DNA of 57,145 bases from Pseudomonadota bacterium (GCA_021827205.1 JAKAWV010000019.1:1-57145), one strand, 5' to 3'; positions 13,305-23,397 are shown, counted from the first letter of the stretch. Notes: generated by a model from the sequence alone, not told the origin. Made by a program: numbers and translations.

Positions 13305-13371
13305 GACTGCGTGCCACGCGCACGTGGCTTGCTGTCGACCAAGCGCGCTGCGCCGTCCGAACCCCGTGCCC

Positions 13372-13971
13372 ATGCTGCAACACCTGTCGTCACCGCTATT
13401 GCAAGACGAGCCTTGGGCCAACGGCGCCGGCACCACCACGGTGCTCGCCGCTGGCCCGGATGCACAAGCTTGGCGGTGGCGCATCAGCATCGCGCGCGTC
13501 GTGCGCGCTGCGGACTTCTCGAACCACGCGGATACGCTGCGCCAGTTGACGCCGCTGGATGGCCGCCTGCAACTGCATTTCAGCAACGCGAGCACACCCG
13601 CTGTGCTGCGCCTCGACCGCCTGCAGGTTGCACGCTTCGATGGCGGCCTGGTGCCGCACGCCAGCCTGCCCGATGGCCCGACGCGGGTGTTCAACCTGAT
13701 GACACGCGCCGATGCCGCAGCCACGCTGCTGGCGCGCCCGCTGGTCGGCGCAATGCTGCTGCCCGAGGCGCCGCGCTGGTTCGTGCATGTGCTCACCGGC
13801 CACGCTGAACTGCGCCAAGCCAGCGACGAACGACTCGACCTGCAAGCCGGTGACAGTGCCTGGGCCACGGATCCCTGCCGCCTCAGTGGTTACGGCGAAG
13901 TCGTGCTGGTGCGTTTCGATGCCCAACCACCGGCATCCGCGTCAACGGCCAGCACCGCGCCGGGCGCTTGA
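13372..13971 (+). CDS. HutD/Ves-family protein
   Basis: From ATG 13372 the product is 199 residues. The start fits HutD/Ves proteins: an LxxxPWANGAGTTT-like segment (residues 13-23) followed by WRWRISIARV (33-42), then FSNHADTLRQLTPLDG and a C-terminal cupin-like half with ELRQASDERLDLQAGDSAW. HutD proteins often sit with histidine-utilisation genes, but none are here, so no pathway is assigned. The open frame extends upstream to 13204 without family similarity. It converges on the suf operon, with 27 bases between stops and no obvious terminator. Confidence 0.8.
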   Translation: MLQHLSSPLLQDEPWANGAGTTTVLAAGPDAQAWRWRISIARVVRAADFSNHADTLRQLTPLDGRLQLHFSNASTPAVLRLDRLQVARFDGGLVPHASLPDGPTRVFNLMTRADAAATLLARPLVGAMLLPEAPRWFVHVLTGHAELRQASDERLDLQAGDSAWATDPCRLSGYGEVVLVRFDAQPPASASTASTAPGA

Positions 13972-13998
13972 TCGCCGCTCTGGCGCGTGCAGCCTCGT

Positions 13999-14331
13999 TC
14001 AGCCGCGATCATCGCGCGTGTAAATCACGCCTTCGTGTTCGCGCACCGGAAAACTCGCGGTGGGCACATAGGCCGGCGCACACAAGGCCGCACCCGTGCG
14101 CACATCGAATCGCGCGCCGTGGCGCGCGCACTCCAATTCATAGCCGTGCAGATCGCCGCCGGCCAGTTCACCGTCATCGTGGGTGCAGCGATCCTCGATC
14201 GCGTACAGGTCGCCGTCGATGTTGTAGACCACGACCGGTGTGTCGCCGTCCCATACGGTTTTGAACTCGCCGGGCAGCAGCTCGGCGCGAGTGCAAACGC
14301 GAACCCAACCATCGAGTGATGCAGCGCTCAT
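13999..14331 (-). CDS. Rieske [2Fe-2S] ferredoxin-like protein at the end of the suf operon
   Basis: The 110-residue product is a single Rieske domain. Its cluster ligands are visible as Cys49-x-His51 (CTHDDGELAGG) and Cys68-x2-His71 (CARHGARFDV). It resembles the ferredoxin subunits of non-heme iron oxygenases. As the last gene of a SUF operon it probably carries electrons for, or is matured by, the assembly machinery. ATG 14331 forms an ATGA overlap with the stop of the upstream GNAT gene; a GTG at 14337 is the only in-frame alternative. Confidence 0.93.
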   Translation of the reverse strand: MSAASLDGWVRVCTRAELLPGEFKTVWDGDTPVVVYNIDGDLYAIEDRCTHDDGELAGGDLHGYELECARHGARFDVRTGAALCAPAYVPTASFPVREHEGVIYTRDDRG

Positions 14332-14876
14332 GCGCACACCTCCGTCAGCGGCTTCAGCAGCAGCTCGAAGCGCAGATCGTGGCGCCTGGGCAGCCCGAAG
14401 CGCGCGTCGCCATAGGGGAACGGTTTGTACTCGCCGGTGCGGTGGTAGCCGCGACGCTCATACCAGGCAATCAGCTCGGCGCGCACGTCGATGACGGTCA
14501 TGGCCATGTGCGTGCACTGCCATGTTTCGCGCGCGATGCGCTCGGCCTCGGCCAGCACGCGCCGGCCCACGCCGCGGCCCTGCGCACCGGGCCGCACCGC
14601 GAACATGCCGAAATAGGCGATGTCCATGCCCTCGCGCGCAAGGTGGCAGCAGGCCAGCAGGGACTGGGCAGCGGGTGGTTGCGCCAGCAGGATCATGGAA
14701 TCAGGCGCGTGAATCAGCGCCAGCACCGCCTCGACATCGGTGCGCCGCCCATCGAGCAGGTCGGCCTCGGTGGTCCAGCCGACGCGGCTGGCGTCGCCGC
14801 GATAAGCGCTTTCAACCAGCGCAACAACCGCCTCGGCGTCGGCGGGTGTCGCGGGGCGGAACAGCAACTCGTGCAT
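14328..14876 (-). CDS. GNAT-family N-acetyltransferase embedded in the suf operon
   Basis: The 182-residue product has a GNAT fold: LLFRPATPADAEAVVALVES at the N-terminus, the acetyl-CoA loop RPGAQGRGVGRRVL (95-108) and a late AWYERRGYHRTG segment. The start ATG at 14876 overlaps the sufU stop (ATGA) and the gene ends by overlapping the Rieske start, so it is translationally coupled on both sides. Its substrate is unknown. An acetyltransferase is not a standard SUF component, so its presence between the scaffold and ferredoxin genes is notable. Confidence 0.9.
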   Translation of the reverse strand: MHELLFRPATPADAEAVVALVESAYRGDASRVGWTTEADLLDGRRTDVEAVLALIHAPDSMILLAQPPAAQSLLACCHLAREGMDIAYFGMFAVRPGAQGRGVGRRVLAEAERIARETWQCTHMAMTVIDVRAELIAWYERRGYHRTGEYKPFPYGDARFGLPRRHDLRFELLLKPLTEVCA

Positions 14877-15340
14877 CAGGCTTCCTCGGTGCTGGCGTGG
14901 GCATCCCCATGCAGCGCCGCCAGCAAGGTGGCAAAGGGCAGACGCGCGCACTTGCGCCGTGCCGGAAAGGCGACCAGTTCGGCGAACGCCGCCAGATCGC
15001 CCAACTCGGCGCCGGCCTCGACCGCGACGCTGCCATCGAGCAGTTGATCGAACTGCACCGCCAGCGCCTGCACCGCGCGCAGATCAAAACCGCGCACGCG
15101 CTCGCCCAGCATCGAGGCCGCGGCCACGGTCAGCGCGCAGGCCTCGGCGCGAAAAGCATAGTCGGCGATGCGGCCCTCGCGCAGCGTCAGTTCGATGCGA
15201 ATGTTGTCGCCACACAGCGCGTTGCGGCCATCGGCGGCGGCATCGCAGCGGCGCAACGCGTGTTGGTGCAGCGGCGTCCGCGCGTGCGCCAGCACCTGCG
15301 CGCGATACGGGCTGCCGGCCTCGGCACGCGTCTCGTTCAT
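14876..15340 (-). CDS. sufU: SufU-type Fe-S assembly protein (IscU-like)
   Basis: The 154-residue product is an IscU/SufU homologue. The metal-binding residues Cys43 and Asp45 (LCGD), Cys68 (ACALT) and Cys131 (RKCARLP) are all present at SufU-like spacing, including the longer stretch before the last cysteine. In characterised SufS-SufU pairs, zinc-bound SufU accepts persulfide sulfur from SufS. The ATG at 15340 overlaps the sufS stop by four bases. No sufE or sufA gene is seen here, so SufU probably fills the sulfur-transfer role. Confidence 0.92.
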   Translation of the reverse strand: MNETRAEAGSPYRAQVLAHARTPLHQHALRRCDAAADGRNALCGDNIRIELTLREGRIADYAFRAEACALTVAAASMLGERVRGFDLRAVQALAVQFDQLLDGSVAVEAGAELGDLAAFAELVAFPARRKCARLPFATLLAALHGDAHASTEEA

Positions 15341-16584
15341 GCCAGCAGGCTGCGCGCCTTGTGCACGGCCGCGACCAGCGCATCCGCTTCGGCGAAGGTG
15401 TTGTAGAAAGCGAATGATGCACGGCAGGTGGCCGGCACGCCGTAGAACTGCATCAGCGGATGCGCGCAATGGTGGCCGGAGCGCACCGCGACGCCTTCCA
15501 GATCCAGCAGCGTGGCCAGATCATGCGCGTGCGCGCCCTCGATCAGAAACGAGATCACCGCCGCCTTGTGCGCGGCTTCGCCGATGATGCGCAGGCCCGG
15601 AACCTGCTTGAGCCGCGCCGTGGCGTAGGCCAGCAACTCCTGCTCGCGCGCGGCGATGCGCTGCATGCCGATGCCTTCGAGATAGCCCACCGCCACGCCC
15701 AGCCCGGCGAACCCGGCGATGTTGGGCGTGCCGGCCTCGAAGCGTCCTGGTGGGTCGGCGAAGGTCGAACCCTCGATGCGCACCTCACGGATCATCTCGC
15801 CACCGCCGAAGAATGGCATCATGTCGGCCAGGATCTCGCGCCGCGCCCACAGCCCACCGGTGCCGGTCGGCCCGCACATCTTGTGCCCGGTGAAGGCATA
15901 GAAATCGCAGCCCAGCGCGCGCACGTCCACGGCCATGTGCGGCACCGCCTGCGATCCATCGACCAGCAGCGGAATGCCGCGCTTGCGGCAGGCGGCGGCG
16001 ATCTCGGCCAGCGGATTGACCGTGCCCAGCACGTTGGATACATGCGTCACCGCGGCCAGTCGCACATCGGGGGTGAGCATGGCGATGAACTCATCCACGC
16101 GCAGTTCGCCGCGCGCGTCGATGGGCGCCGCCTTGAGCGTGGCGCCAGCGCGCTGGCCCACCAGTTGCCACGGCACGATATTGGCGTGGTGTTCCATGCG
16201 CGTGACCAGCACGCTGTCGCCGGGCTTGAGCCGCGGCAGCAGATAGCTGTAAGCAACCAGATTGGTGGCCATGGTGGTGCCACTGGTCAACACCAGTTCC
16301 TGCGCCGAACCCGCGTGGATGAAGCGCGCCAGCGCATTGCGCGCGCCCTCGTAGAGATTGGTGGCTTCCTCGCTGAGCACATGCACCGCACGCGCCACGT
16401 TGGCGTTGCGTTCGCGGTAAAAACCATTCACCGCATCGATCACGCAAGCCGGCTTCTGCGCGGTATTGGCGTTGTCCAGATACACCAGCGGCTTGTTGCC
16501 ATGCACCGTGCGCGCCAGCAGGGGAAAATCGGCGCGCACGCGATCGATGTCAAAACCCGCGGCGACTGCGCTGGAGGTACTCAT
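15337..16584 (-). CDS. sufS: Cysteine desulfurase SufS
   Basis: SufS is a PLP enzyme that takes sulfur from cysteine to form a protein persulfide for Fe-S assembly. The 415-residue product fits class II desulfurases. Lys235 in FTGHKMCGPTG is the Schiff-base lysine, and Cys373 in RSGHHCAHPLMQ is the catalytic cysteine. Two small departures from common consensus are LDNANTAQKP (usually LDNAATAQKP) and SGTTMATN (usually SGTTEAIN). It is 33 bases downstream of sufD and overlaps sufU. The start ATG at 16584 has the usual family N-terminus. Confidence 0.97.
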   Translation of the reverse strand: MSTSSAVAAGFDIDRVRADFPLLARTVHGNKPLVYLDNANTAQKPACVIDAVNGFYRERNANVARAVHVLSEEATNLYEGARNALARFIHAGSAQELVLTSGTTMATNLVAYSYLLPRLKPGDSVLVTRMEHHANIVPWQLVGQRAGATLKAAPIDARGELRVDEFIAMLTPDVRLAAVTHVSNVLGTVNPLAEIAAACRKRGIPLLVDGSQAVPHMAVDVRALGCDFYAFTGHKMCGPTGTGGLWARREILADMMPFFGGGEMIREVRIEGSTFADPPGRFEAGTPNIAGFAGLGVAVGYLEGIGMQRIAAREQELLAYATARLKQVPGLRIIGEAAHKAAVISFLIEGAHAHDLATLLDLEGVAVRSGHHCAHPLMQFYGVPATCRASFAFYNTFAEADALVAAVHKARSLLA

Positions 16585-16617
16585 GTTCGACTCCCAAGAC
16601 GTCCGCGGGTGTGCGGG

Positions 16618-17904
16618 TCAGCGCAATGACTGTATGCGCGCGTCCAGCGCTTGCATAGCCGCAGTGCGCAAATCGGCGTGGACGATGTCGTCCAGCACGG
16701 CGCGGCAATGTGCCGCGGTCAGCAGCGCGCGCGCCTCGGCCTCGGGCAAGCCGCGCGCGCGCAAGTAAAACAGCATCGTCGCATCGAGCTGGCCGACGCT
16801 GGCGCCATGCGCGGCGCGTACTTCATCGGCGTGGATTTCCATCACTGGACGCGCGTCGATTTCGGCTTGATCGGACAGCAGCAGATTATGCGTGCTGAGC
16901 GCGGCATCACTGCCGTCGGCGCCAGCGGCGATGGTGATCGCGCCCTGCAGCACGGCGCGGGAACGCGCGGCGGCCACGGCGCGGCAGCGCACATCGCTGC
17001 TGGTTTCGCCCACCTCGTGACGCAGGTCCATCTGCAAGTCGGCGTGCTGACGACGATCCAGCGCCACCACGTGGCGTAGCTCCGCACGCGCCTGCGTGCC
17101 TCGCAGACGCACGCCGAGCGCATGGCGCGTGAGCGCCGCGCCCAGGTCCAACGCGTGCATGCGCAGCGTGGCACGCGCCGCCAGCATGAGCGTGCTGGTG
17201 CGCAACAGACTCAGCGCCGCACCGGCTTCCTGCATTTGCACCAGGTCGAGGCGTGCATCCGCGTGTACGTGATACTCCGTGTGCAACGTGGCCAAGCCCG
17301 CGCCGGGGCCGAGTTGACGCTCCAGCAAGATCACCCGCGCGCCCTCGCCCAGCAGCACCCGACTGCGCGCATGCCAGGCACAGGGATTTGCGAACACGCC
17401 GAAATAAATCACCTCGATCGGCGCATCCACGACCACGCCAGGCTGCACGTCGAGCAGCACGCCGGCACTGGCCAGCGCAAGATTCAGCGGCTCCAGCGCA
17501 TCGCTCCCGCCACCGACGAACTGCAGCAGCGCGGCATGCACCTGCCAGTCCTCGGCGCGCAGCGCGCTCAGCGGCTTGAAATTCACGCCGACGGGCAGAT
17601 CCGCAAGCTGCGAATGTCGCGGCGCGTAGTGCCCGTCGATGAACACCAACCGCGGACCGAGTGCGGGCGGCAGCTCGACAACTTTTGCGTCGTCGGCCGC
17701 GGATGCCAGTGGCAAAGCCTGCGCCTCCAACGCGCGCAGGCTGGTGTAGCGCCAGGGTTCGGCGCGCGCATCGACCAATGCAGACTGTTGCGCCAACGCC
17801 GCGCGCGCCGCGGCGCGCGCGGCATCGACCCGCGCGATGCCCGCGCCGGGCAAACCCGGTGTAGCGGTCTGCTGCAGCGCCGCCGCCAGCAACGCGGTGC
17901 TCAC
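16618..17904 (-). CDS. sufD: Fe-S cluster assembly protein SufD
   Basis: SufD pairs with SufB and SufC to form the SufBC2D scaffold. The 428-residue product matches the family (E. coli 423). It shows the divergent N-terminal half, EPWRYTSLRALE near residue 49, and the beta-helix core ending in the characteristic ARPVMEIHADEVRAAHGASVGQLD segment with the conserved histidines. The start is a GTG at 17904 that overlaps the sufC stop (GTGA), arguing for translational coupling. Confidence 0.95.
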   Translation of the reverse strand: MSTALLAAALQQTATPGLPGAGIARVDAARAAARAALAQQSALVDARAEPWRYTSLRALEAQALPLASAADDAKVVELPPALGPRLVFIDGHYAPRHSQLADLPVGVNFKPLSALRAEDWQVHAALLQFVGGGSDALEPLNLALASAGVLLDVQPGVVVDAPIEVIYFGVFANPCAWHARSRVLLGEGARVILLERQLGPGAGLATLHTEYHVHADARLDLVQMQEAGAALSLLRTSTLMLAARATLRMHALDLGAALTRHALGVRLRGTQARAELRHVVALDRRQHADLQMDLRHEVGETSSDVRCRAVAAARSRAVLQGAITIAAGADGSDAALSTHNLLLSDQAEIDARPVMEIHADEVRAAHGASVGQLDATMLFYLRARGLPEAEARALLTAAHCRAVLDDIVHADLRTAAMQALDARIQSLR

Positions 17905-18653
17905 GCCTGCGCCTCCTGCGGCACGCCGGCATAGCCTTCGGCTTCGAGCTTCTCGGCCAGTTCCACGCCGCCGCTGGCGATGATGCGACCTTCGGCCAGC
18001 ACGTGCACCTGATCGGGGCGGATGTGATCAAGCAGGCGCTGGTAATGCGTGATCACGATGAATGCGCGACTCGGCGCGCGCTGCGCATTGACGCCCGCCG
18101 CGACCTGACGCAGCGCATCGATATCCAGGCCCGAGTCGGTTTCATCGAGGATCGCGAGCCTGGGCTCCAGCAGCGCCATCTGGAAAATCTCGTTGCGTTT
18201 TTTCTCGCCACCCGAAAAACTCTCGTTGACACCGCGATGCAGCAGCGCGTCGGGCAGTTCCAGCACCTTGAGTTTCTCGCGCACCAGCTTGAGAAACTGC
18301 ATCGAATCCAGCTCGGTCTCGCCGCGCGCCTTGCGCTGCGCGTTGAGCGCCGCGCGCAGGAAATACGTGTTGTTGACGCCGGCAATCTCGACCGGGTACT
18401 GGAACGCCAGAAACACACCGGCAGCGGCGCGTTCCTCGGGCTCCAGCACCAGCAGATCACGGCCCTCGAACAGCACGCTGCCGGCGGTGACCTCGTAGCC
18501 CTCGCGCCCGGCCAGCACGTTGCCCAGCGTGGATTTGCCGGCGCCGTTCGGCCCCATGATGGCGTGCACCTCGCCAGCGTTCACCTGCAGCGAGAGCCCC
18601 TTGAGGATCTCCTTGCCGGCGACACGAACGTGCAGGTTCTCGATCTTCAGCAT
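17901..18653 (-). CDS. sufC: SufC ATPase
   Basis: SufC is the ABC-type ATPase that drives conformational change in the SufBC2D scaffold. The 250-residue product is family length (E. coli 248). Walker A is GPNGAGKSTL (residues 34-43), the signature is FSGGEKKRNE (146-155), and Walker B is LAILDE (166-171) followed by the SufC-specific TDSGLDIDAL. It overlaps the upstream methyltransferase gene by seven bases and sufD by four. A methyltransferase gene separates it from sufB, which is unusual. Confidence 0.97.
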   Translation of the reverse strand: MLKIENLHVRVAGKEILKGLSLQVNAGEVHAIMGPNGAGKSTLGNVLAGREGYEVTAGSVLFEGRDLLVLEPEERAAAGVFLAFQYPVEIAGVNNTYFLRAALNAQRKARGETELDSMQFLKLVREKLKVLELPDALLHRGVNESFSGGEKKRNEIFQMALLEPRLAILDETDSGLDIDALRQVAAGVNAQRAPSRAFIVITHYQRLLDHIRPDQVHVLAEGRIIASGGVELAEKLEAEGYAGVPQEAQA

Positions 18654-19236
18654 GATGCGGACTCGGTGACGATGGCGGTGCCGCCGCGACGGCGCAGCAA
18701 CACATAGGTGAACGGTTGCGTGGCGCCTGCTGCGGTGTGGTGTTCCTCACGGTTATCAGCGATGCACTCGAAATGCGGCGCGCAGCAGGTCGCCAGCGCG
18801 GTTGCCGCGTCACGCATCACAGGCAGGCCGCTGCAGCGCTCGGGGCCATCCGCCGCGAAGGTGGCGATGATCGCGCGGCCGCCCGCGCGCACGGCATGCG
18901 CCGCGTGTGCAACGTAAGCATCGCGCGCCGCCGCGTCGATCAGAAAATGAAACGCGGCGCGATCGTGCCACAGCGCGTAATGCGCCGCGGGCAGATCAAC
19001 TTCGAGAATATCCGCGCACAACCAGCGCACCTGCACACCCGCTGCGCCCATGCGCTGGCGCGCGGCGTCCAGCGTGGCGCGGCCACCGCCGACATCCAGC
19101 ACCGGCGCCGCGGCGGCGAGATGCAGACTATCGATCAGCCGCAGCGAATGATCCAGATGCGGGCGATTCCAGCTCGTCTGCGCCGCGGACTTGATCGTGT
19201 ACACCGACTGCCAGTGGGCTTGGCGGGCAGCATCAC

Positions 19237-19240
<4 letters not shown>
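18647..19240 (-). CDS. Class I SAM-dependent methyltransferase inserted between sufB and sufC
   Basis: The 197-residue product has the Rossmann methyltransferase signature [13 protein letters not shown] (residues 46-58), an acidic post-II region ([11 protein letters not shown]), and [13 protein letters not shown], typical of a small bacterial methyltransferase family beginning HW-x-x-VY. The C-terminal part keeps [16 protein letters not shown]. Its substrate is unknown. Start ATG 19240 overlaps the sufB stop by four bases and its stop overlaps sufC by seven, so it is built into the operon. It could act on a small thiol, a metalloid compound or a SUF protein; none of these is demonstrated. Confidence 0.88.
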
Positions 19241-20696
<1,456 letters not shown>

Positions 20697-20700
<4 letters not shown>

Positions 20701-21125
20701 GCGATTTCCTCGCGCCGACGCCGCGCCATGGGCCGCGCCAAATCAGCCAGACTCATGCGCGAAAGCGTGTCGGCCACTACCGCGCTGATGCGCTGCCATG
20801 GTGCGCTGACACTGCAATGCAAGGCATGCTCACAGGCCGCCCCTGCCGCGCAATCCGTCATGCCCAGCGGACCTTCGAGCGCCTCGACGATGGTGACCAG
20901 ATTGATCTGCGCGGCAGGCCGGCTCAACCGGTAGCCACCTGTAGCGCCACGAAATGATTCGACCACGCCGGCCTGCACCAGCGACTTCAGTACCTTGGCC
21001 ACGGTCGAACCCTCCAAATGCAGGGCCTGCGCGATGTCGGCGGCCGAGACGATGCGTTCGGGGCGCTCGGCCATCCAGCCCAACGCGGCGGTGGCGTAAT
21101 CGGTGAGGCGGCTGAGGCGCAGCAT
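20697..21125 (-). CDS. Rrf2-family SUF operon regulator
   Basis: The 142-residue product is a winged-helix Rrf2 protein. Residues 1-65 ([11 protein letters not shown], then [23 protein letters not shown] and [12 protein letters not shown]) are the DNA-binding part. Cys92, Cys98 and Cys104 are the three cysteines expected to hold an Fe-S cluster, as in IscR/SufR. It probably senses cluster supply and controls its own operon. The open frame extends much further upstream, but ATG 21125 follows a good GGAGG and the family start. A 25-base dyad lies 13-37 bases before this ATG. Confidence 0.93.
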
Positions 21126-21137
21126 GGCGAACCCTCC

Positions 21138-21162
21138 AATCAAGACCAAAATGGTACTGATT
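21138..21162 (-). promoter_or_regulatory. Dyad operator overlapping the suf promoter
   Basis: On the minus strand the 25-base site reads AATCA-GT-ACCA-TTT-TGGT-CT-TGATT. The arms match in nine of eleven positions around a three-base centre. The inner part (21145-21155) is a perfect ACCA-TTT-TGGT palindrome. It covers the proposed -10 element and ends 13 bases before the regulator ATG, so binding should block transcription. The linked Rrf2 protein is the likely ligand; this is inference from position and symmetry. Confidence 0.65.
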
Positions 21163-21179
21163 AGAGGGCGCTGATGCAA
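21151..21179 (-). promoter_or_regulatory. Candidate sigma-70 promoter of the suf operon
   Basis: The minus strand carries TTGCAT (21174-21179), a 17-base spacer, then TACCAT (21151-21156). Both hexamers are imperfect, but the spacing is optimal and the -10 lies inside the dyad operator. Transcription would start about 20 bases before the Rrf2 regulator ATG. Confidence 0.5.
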
Positions 21180-21303
21180 GGCGCACCGCACGTCGCGTTC
21201 AGTCGATGCCGGCACACCCTCTTCCTGGTCGTGAGTGGCCACGTTGCTTTCATGCTGCGACAGTGGCGCGGGCTGGGAATCATGCTTCCCCCCGTAGCAG
21301 TGA

Positions 21304-22650
21304 CTACTCCGGCACGTGTCGGAAGCGCGTGACCACCGCGGGTGACACGGCCGGTGCGTTGTTGCCCCAGGCTTGGCGAATGTAGGTGACCACGGCAGCG
21401 ACGTCGTGATCATTCAGCAACTGGGCGAACGGCGGCATCGAATACGGGCGCGGATTGCCTTTGGTGCCGGGCTGGAAACCGCCCAGCAACACCATGCGAA
21501 TGGCGTTGGTACCGGGCTGCATCGCGATCGAAGGGTTGCCGGCAAGTGGTGGGTACTGCTCGCCAACGCCGCGCCCGTCGAGTTGGTGGCACTCGGCGCA
21601 GTGGTTGATATAAATCTGCCGGCCTTGCTGCGCCAGTTCCACGGCGAGCTGCGGAGAAACCTCGATCTTTTGCACGTCGCCTGGCGATACCAGAACGGGC
21701 TGTGCGCGCAGATAGGTGGCGATGGCCTGCAAATCCGCATCCGAGAGGTGTTGCAGGCTGTGAAACACCACGTCCGACATCGGTCCGTAAGTTGCGCCGC
21801 GCACGGACACGCCGGTTTTCAGAAACTGCGTCAGTTCCTCATCGGTCCAGTTGCCAAGACCGACCTCCGCGCCCGAGTTCAGCGCCGGCGCATACCATCT
21901 CTGGATGGGAATCAGCCCTCCCGCAAGCTGGGCATTCTTGTCGGTGGCGCCGAGGGCATTGAAGCTGCTGTGGCACATGCCACAGTGGCCGAGACCCTCG
22001 ACCAGATAGGCACCGCGATTCCACTCGGGCGACTTCCCGGGATTCGGCTTGAATTCACCAGCGCGGAAGAACAGCGCACGCCAGAACACCAGCGAGGAAC
22101 GCTGGTTGTACGGAAACGGCATCTCGTTGGGATGATTGGGCTGCGCCGCCGGCGGCAGCGAACGCAAGTAGGCGAAGATCGCGTCCACATCCGGGCGCGA
22201 AACCTTGGTGAAATACGTGAACGGGAACACCGGGTACAGCAGCTTGTTGCCCGGAGCGATGCCATCGTGCATCGCGCGCCAGAATTCATCCTCGGTCCAG
22301 TTGCCGATGCCGTACTGTTTGTCCGGGGTGATATTGGGCGAATACAGCAAACCAAAGGGCGTCGGCGTAGCCAGACCCCCCGCGTAGGGCTTGCCGCCAC
22401 GCATGGTGTGACAGGCGACGCAATCGCCGACGCGTGCCAGATATTCACCGCGTGCGATGACGCTGGCGAACTGCGGCTCAGCCCATGCCTTGCGGGTGGC
22501 CACAGCCGCTGCCGACGGCACGCTGCGGGCGACTTGCTGCGACTCCGGTGTGGAGCGATGCAGGATGCCACTCATCCATACGGCCCAGCCCAGGAATACC
22601 AGCCCGAGCACAGCCAGCATGACGATTCCATGGAAAATCTTGCGACGCAT
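21304..22650 (-). CDS. Membrane-anchored triheme c-type cytochrome
   Basis: The 448-residue product has one N-terminal hydrophobic segment (about 9-29) that looks like an uncleaved anchor, then three cytochrome c domains with heme sites CVACH (77-81), CGMCH (223-227) and CAECH (351-355). Segments such as TPFGLLYSPNITPD and SMPPF (with a likely Met ligand at 405) match the cytochrome subunit of membrane alcohol, gluconate or aldehyde dehydrogenases. It should pass electrons in the periplasm toward quinone or oxidase. No flavin or PQQ dehydrogenase gene is adjacent. It is 12 bases downstream of the diheme cytochrome gene. Confidence 0.92.
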   Translation of the reverse strand: MRRKIFHGIVMLAVLGLVFLGWAVWMSGILHRSTPESQQVARSVPSAAAVATRKAWAEPQFASVIARGEYLARVGDCVACHTMRGGKPYAGGLATPTPFGLLYSPNITPDKQYGIGNWTEDEFWRAMHDGIAPGNKLLYPVFPFTYFTKVSRPDVDAIFAYLRSLPPAAQPNHPNEMPFPYNQRSSLVFWRALFFRAGEFKPNPGKSPEWNRGAYLVEGLGHCGMCHSSFNALGATDKNAQLAGGLIPIQRWYAPALNSGAEVGLGNWTDEELTQFLKTGVSVRGATYGPMSDVVFHSLQHLSDADLQAIATYLRAQPVLVSPGDVQKIEVSPQLAVELAQQGRQIYINHCAECHQLDGRGVGEQYPPLAGNPSIAMQPGTNAIRMVLLGGFQPGTKGNPRPYSMPPFAQLLNDHDVAAVVTYIRQAWGNNAPAVSPAVVTRFRHVPE

Positions 22651-22662
22651 CGTGTTTCTCCT

Positions 22663-23397
22663 TCAGCCGTCGATGCTGCCGCACTGCAGCGGGAACTTGA
22701 CACTACCAGCGGGCTCGGGCCTGGCACCCGCGGGAACCGGCCGCGACGACAGCCACGCCGCGACCGCGCCGATTTCAGCGCCATCGAGCTTGGCGGTGAC
22801 CTCGTGCATGCAATCCGGCGCCTTGGTCCTGCGGGTGCCCTGCTTGAACGCGCCGAGCTGCGCACTGATGTAATCGTTGCTGAGGCCGATCAGGCCGGGC
22901 ACGTCCGGCTGCACGCCCATCAGGCTGCTGCCGTGACAGGCCATGCACGCCGGCAGGCCGCGCGCGGGGTCGCCCATGGTCGCCAACTTGCGGCCCATAT
23001 CCAGCGTGGCCGCGGCGACCATCGGCGTCTGCGGCGCGGGCGGCGGCGGCGACTGATCGGAGAAGTACTGTGCGATCTCTTTCATGTAGGGATCGGGCAG
23101 GTACTGCACCATCCATGTCATCAGCGGATACACGCGGCGTCCATCGCGGAAATTCTGCAATTGGTGATACAGGTAACCCGCCGGCTTGCCGCCGATGCGC
23201 GGCGCAAAGCCGCCACTGCCGCCGCCTTGGCCGTATGGCCCGTGGCAGGCGATGCAGCCGGCGATACGCTGACGCAGGCTGGTGGAGACTTTCGGTTGCT
23301 CGGTCGTCGGCGCAGGTCGCGCGCTCGGCTTGCCTGACGCAAGGGCCGCATCGCTGACGCCCAAGGCCAGCAATGCAAGTAAAACCACTCCACGCAT
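22663..23397 (-). CDS. Diheme cytochrome c (c4-like)
   Basis: The product is 244 residues from ATG 23397. Residues 1-20 form a signal peptide ending ALA, and the mature protein carries two class I heme sites, CIACH (48-52) and CMACH (151-155), in tandem domains as in cytochrome c4. GYLYHQLQNFRDGRR and YISAQLGAFKQGTRR are the repeated c4-like helices. Two further cysteines (196, 239) might pair. It heads a two-gene operon with the triheme cytochrome and is likely a periplasmic electron carrier. The longer in-frame start at 23436 would bury the signal peptide. Confidence 0.92.
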   Translation of the reverse strand: MRGVVLLALLALGVSDAALASGKPSARPAPTTEQPKVSTSLRQRIAGCIACHGPYGQGGGSGGFAPRIGGKPAGYLYHQLQNFRDGRRVYPLMTWMVQYLPDPYMKEIAQYFSDQSPPPPAPQTPMVAAATLDMGRKLATMGDPARGLPACMACHGSSLMGVQPDVPGLIGLSNDYISAQLGAFKQGTRRTKAPDCMHEVTAKLDGAEIGAVAAWLSSRPVPAGARPEPAGSVKFPLQCGSIDG

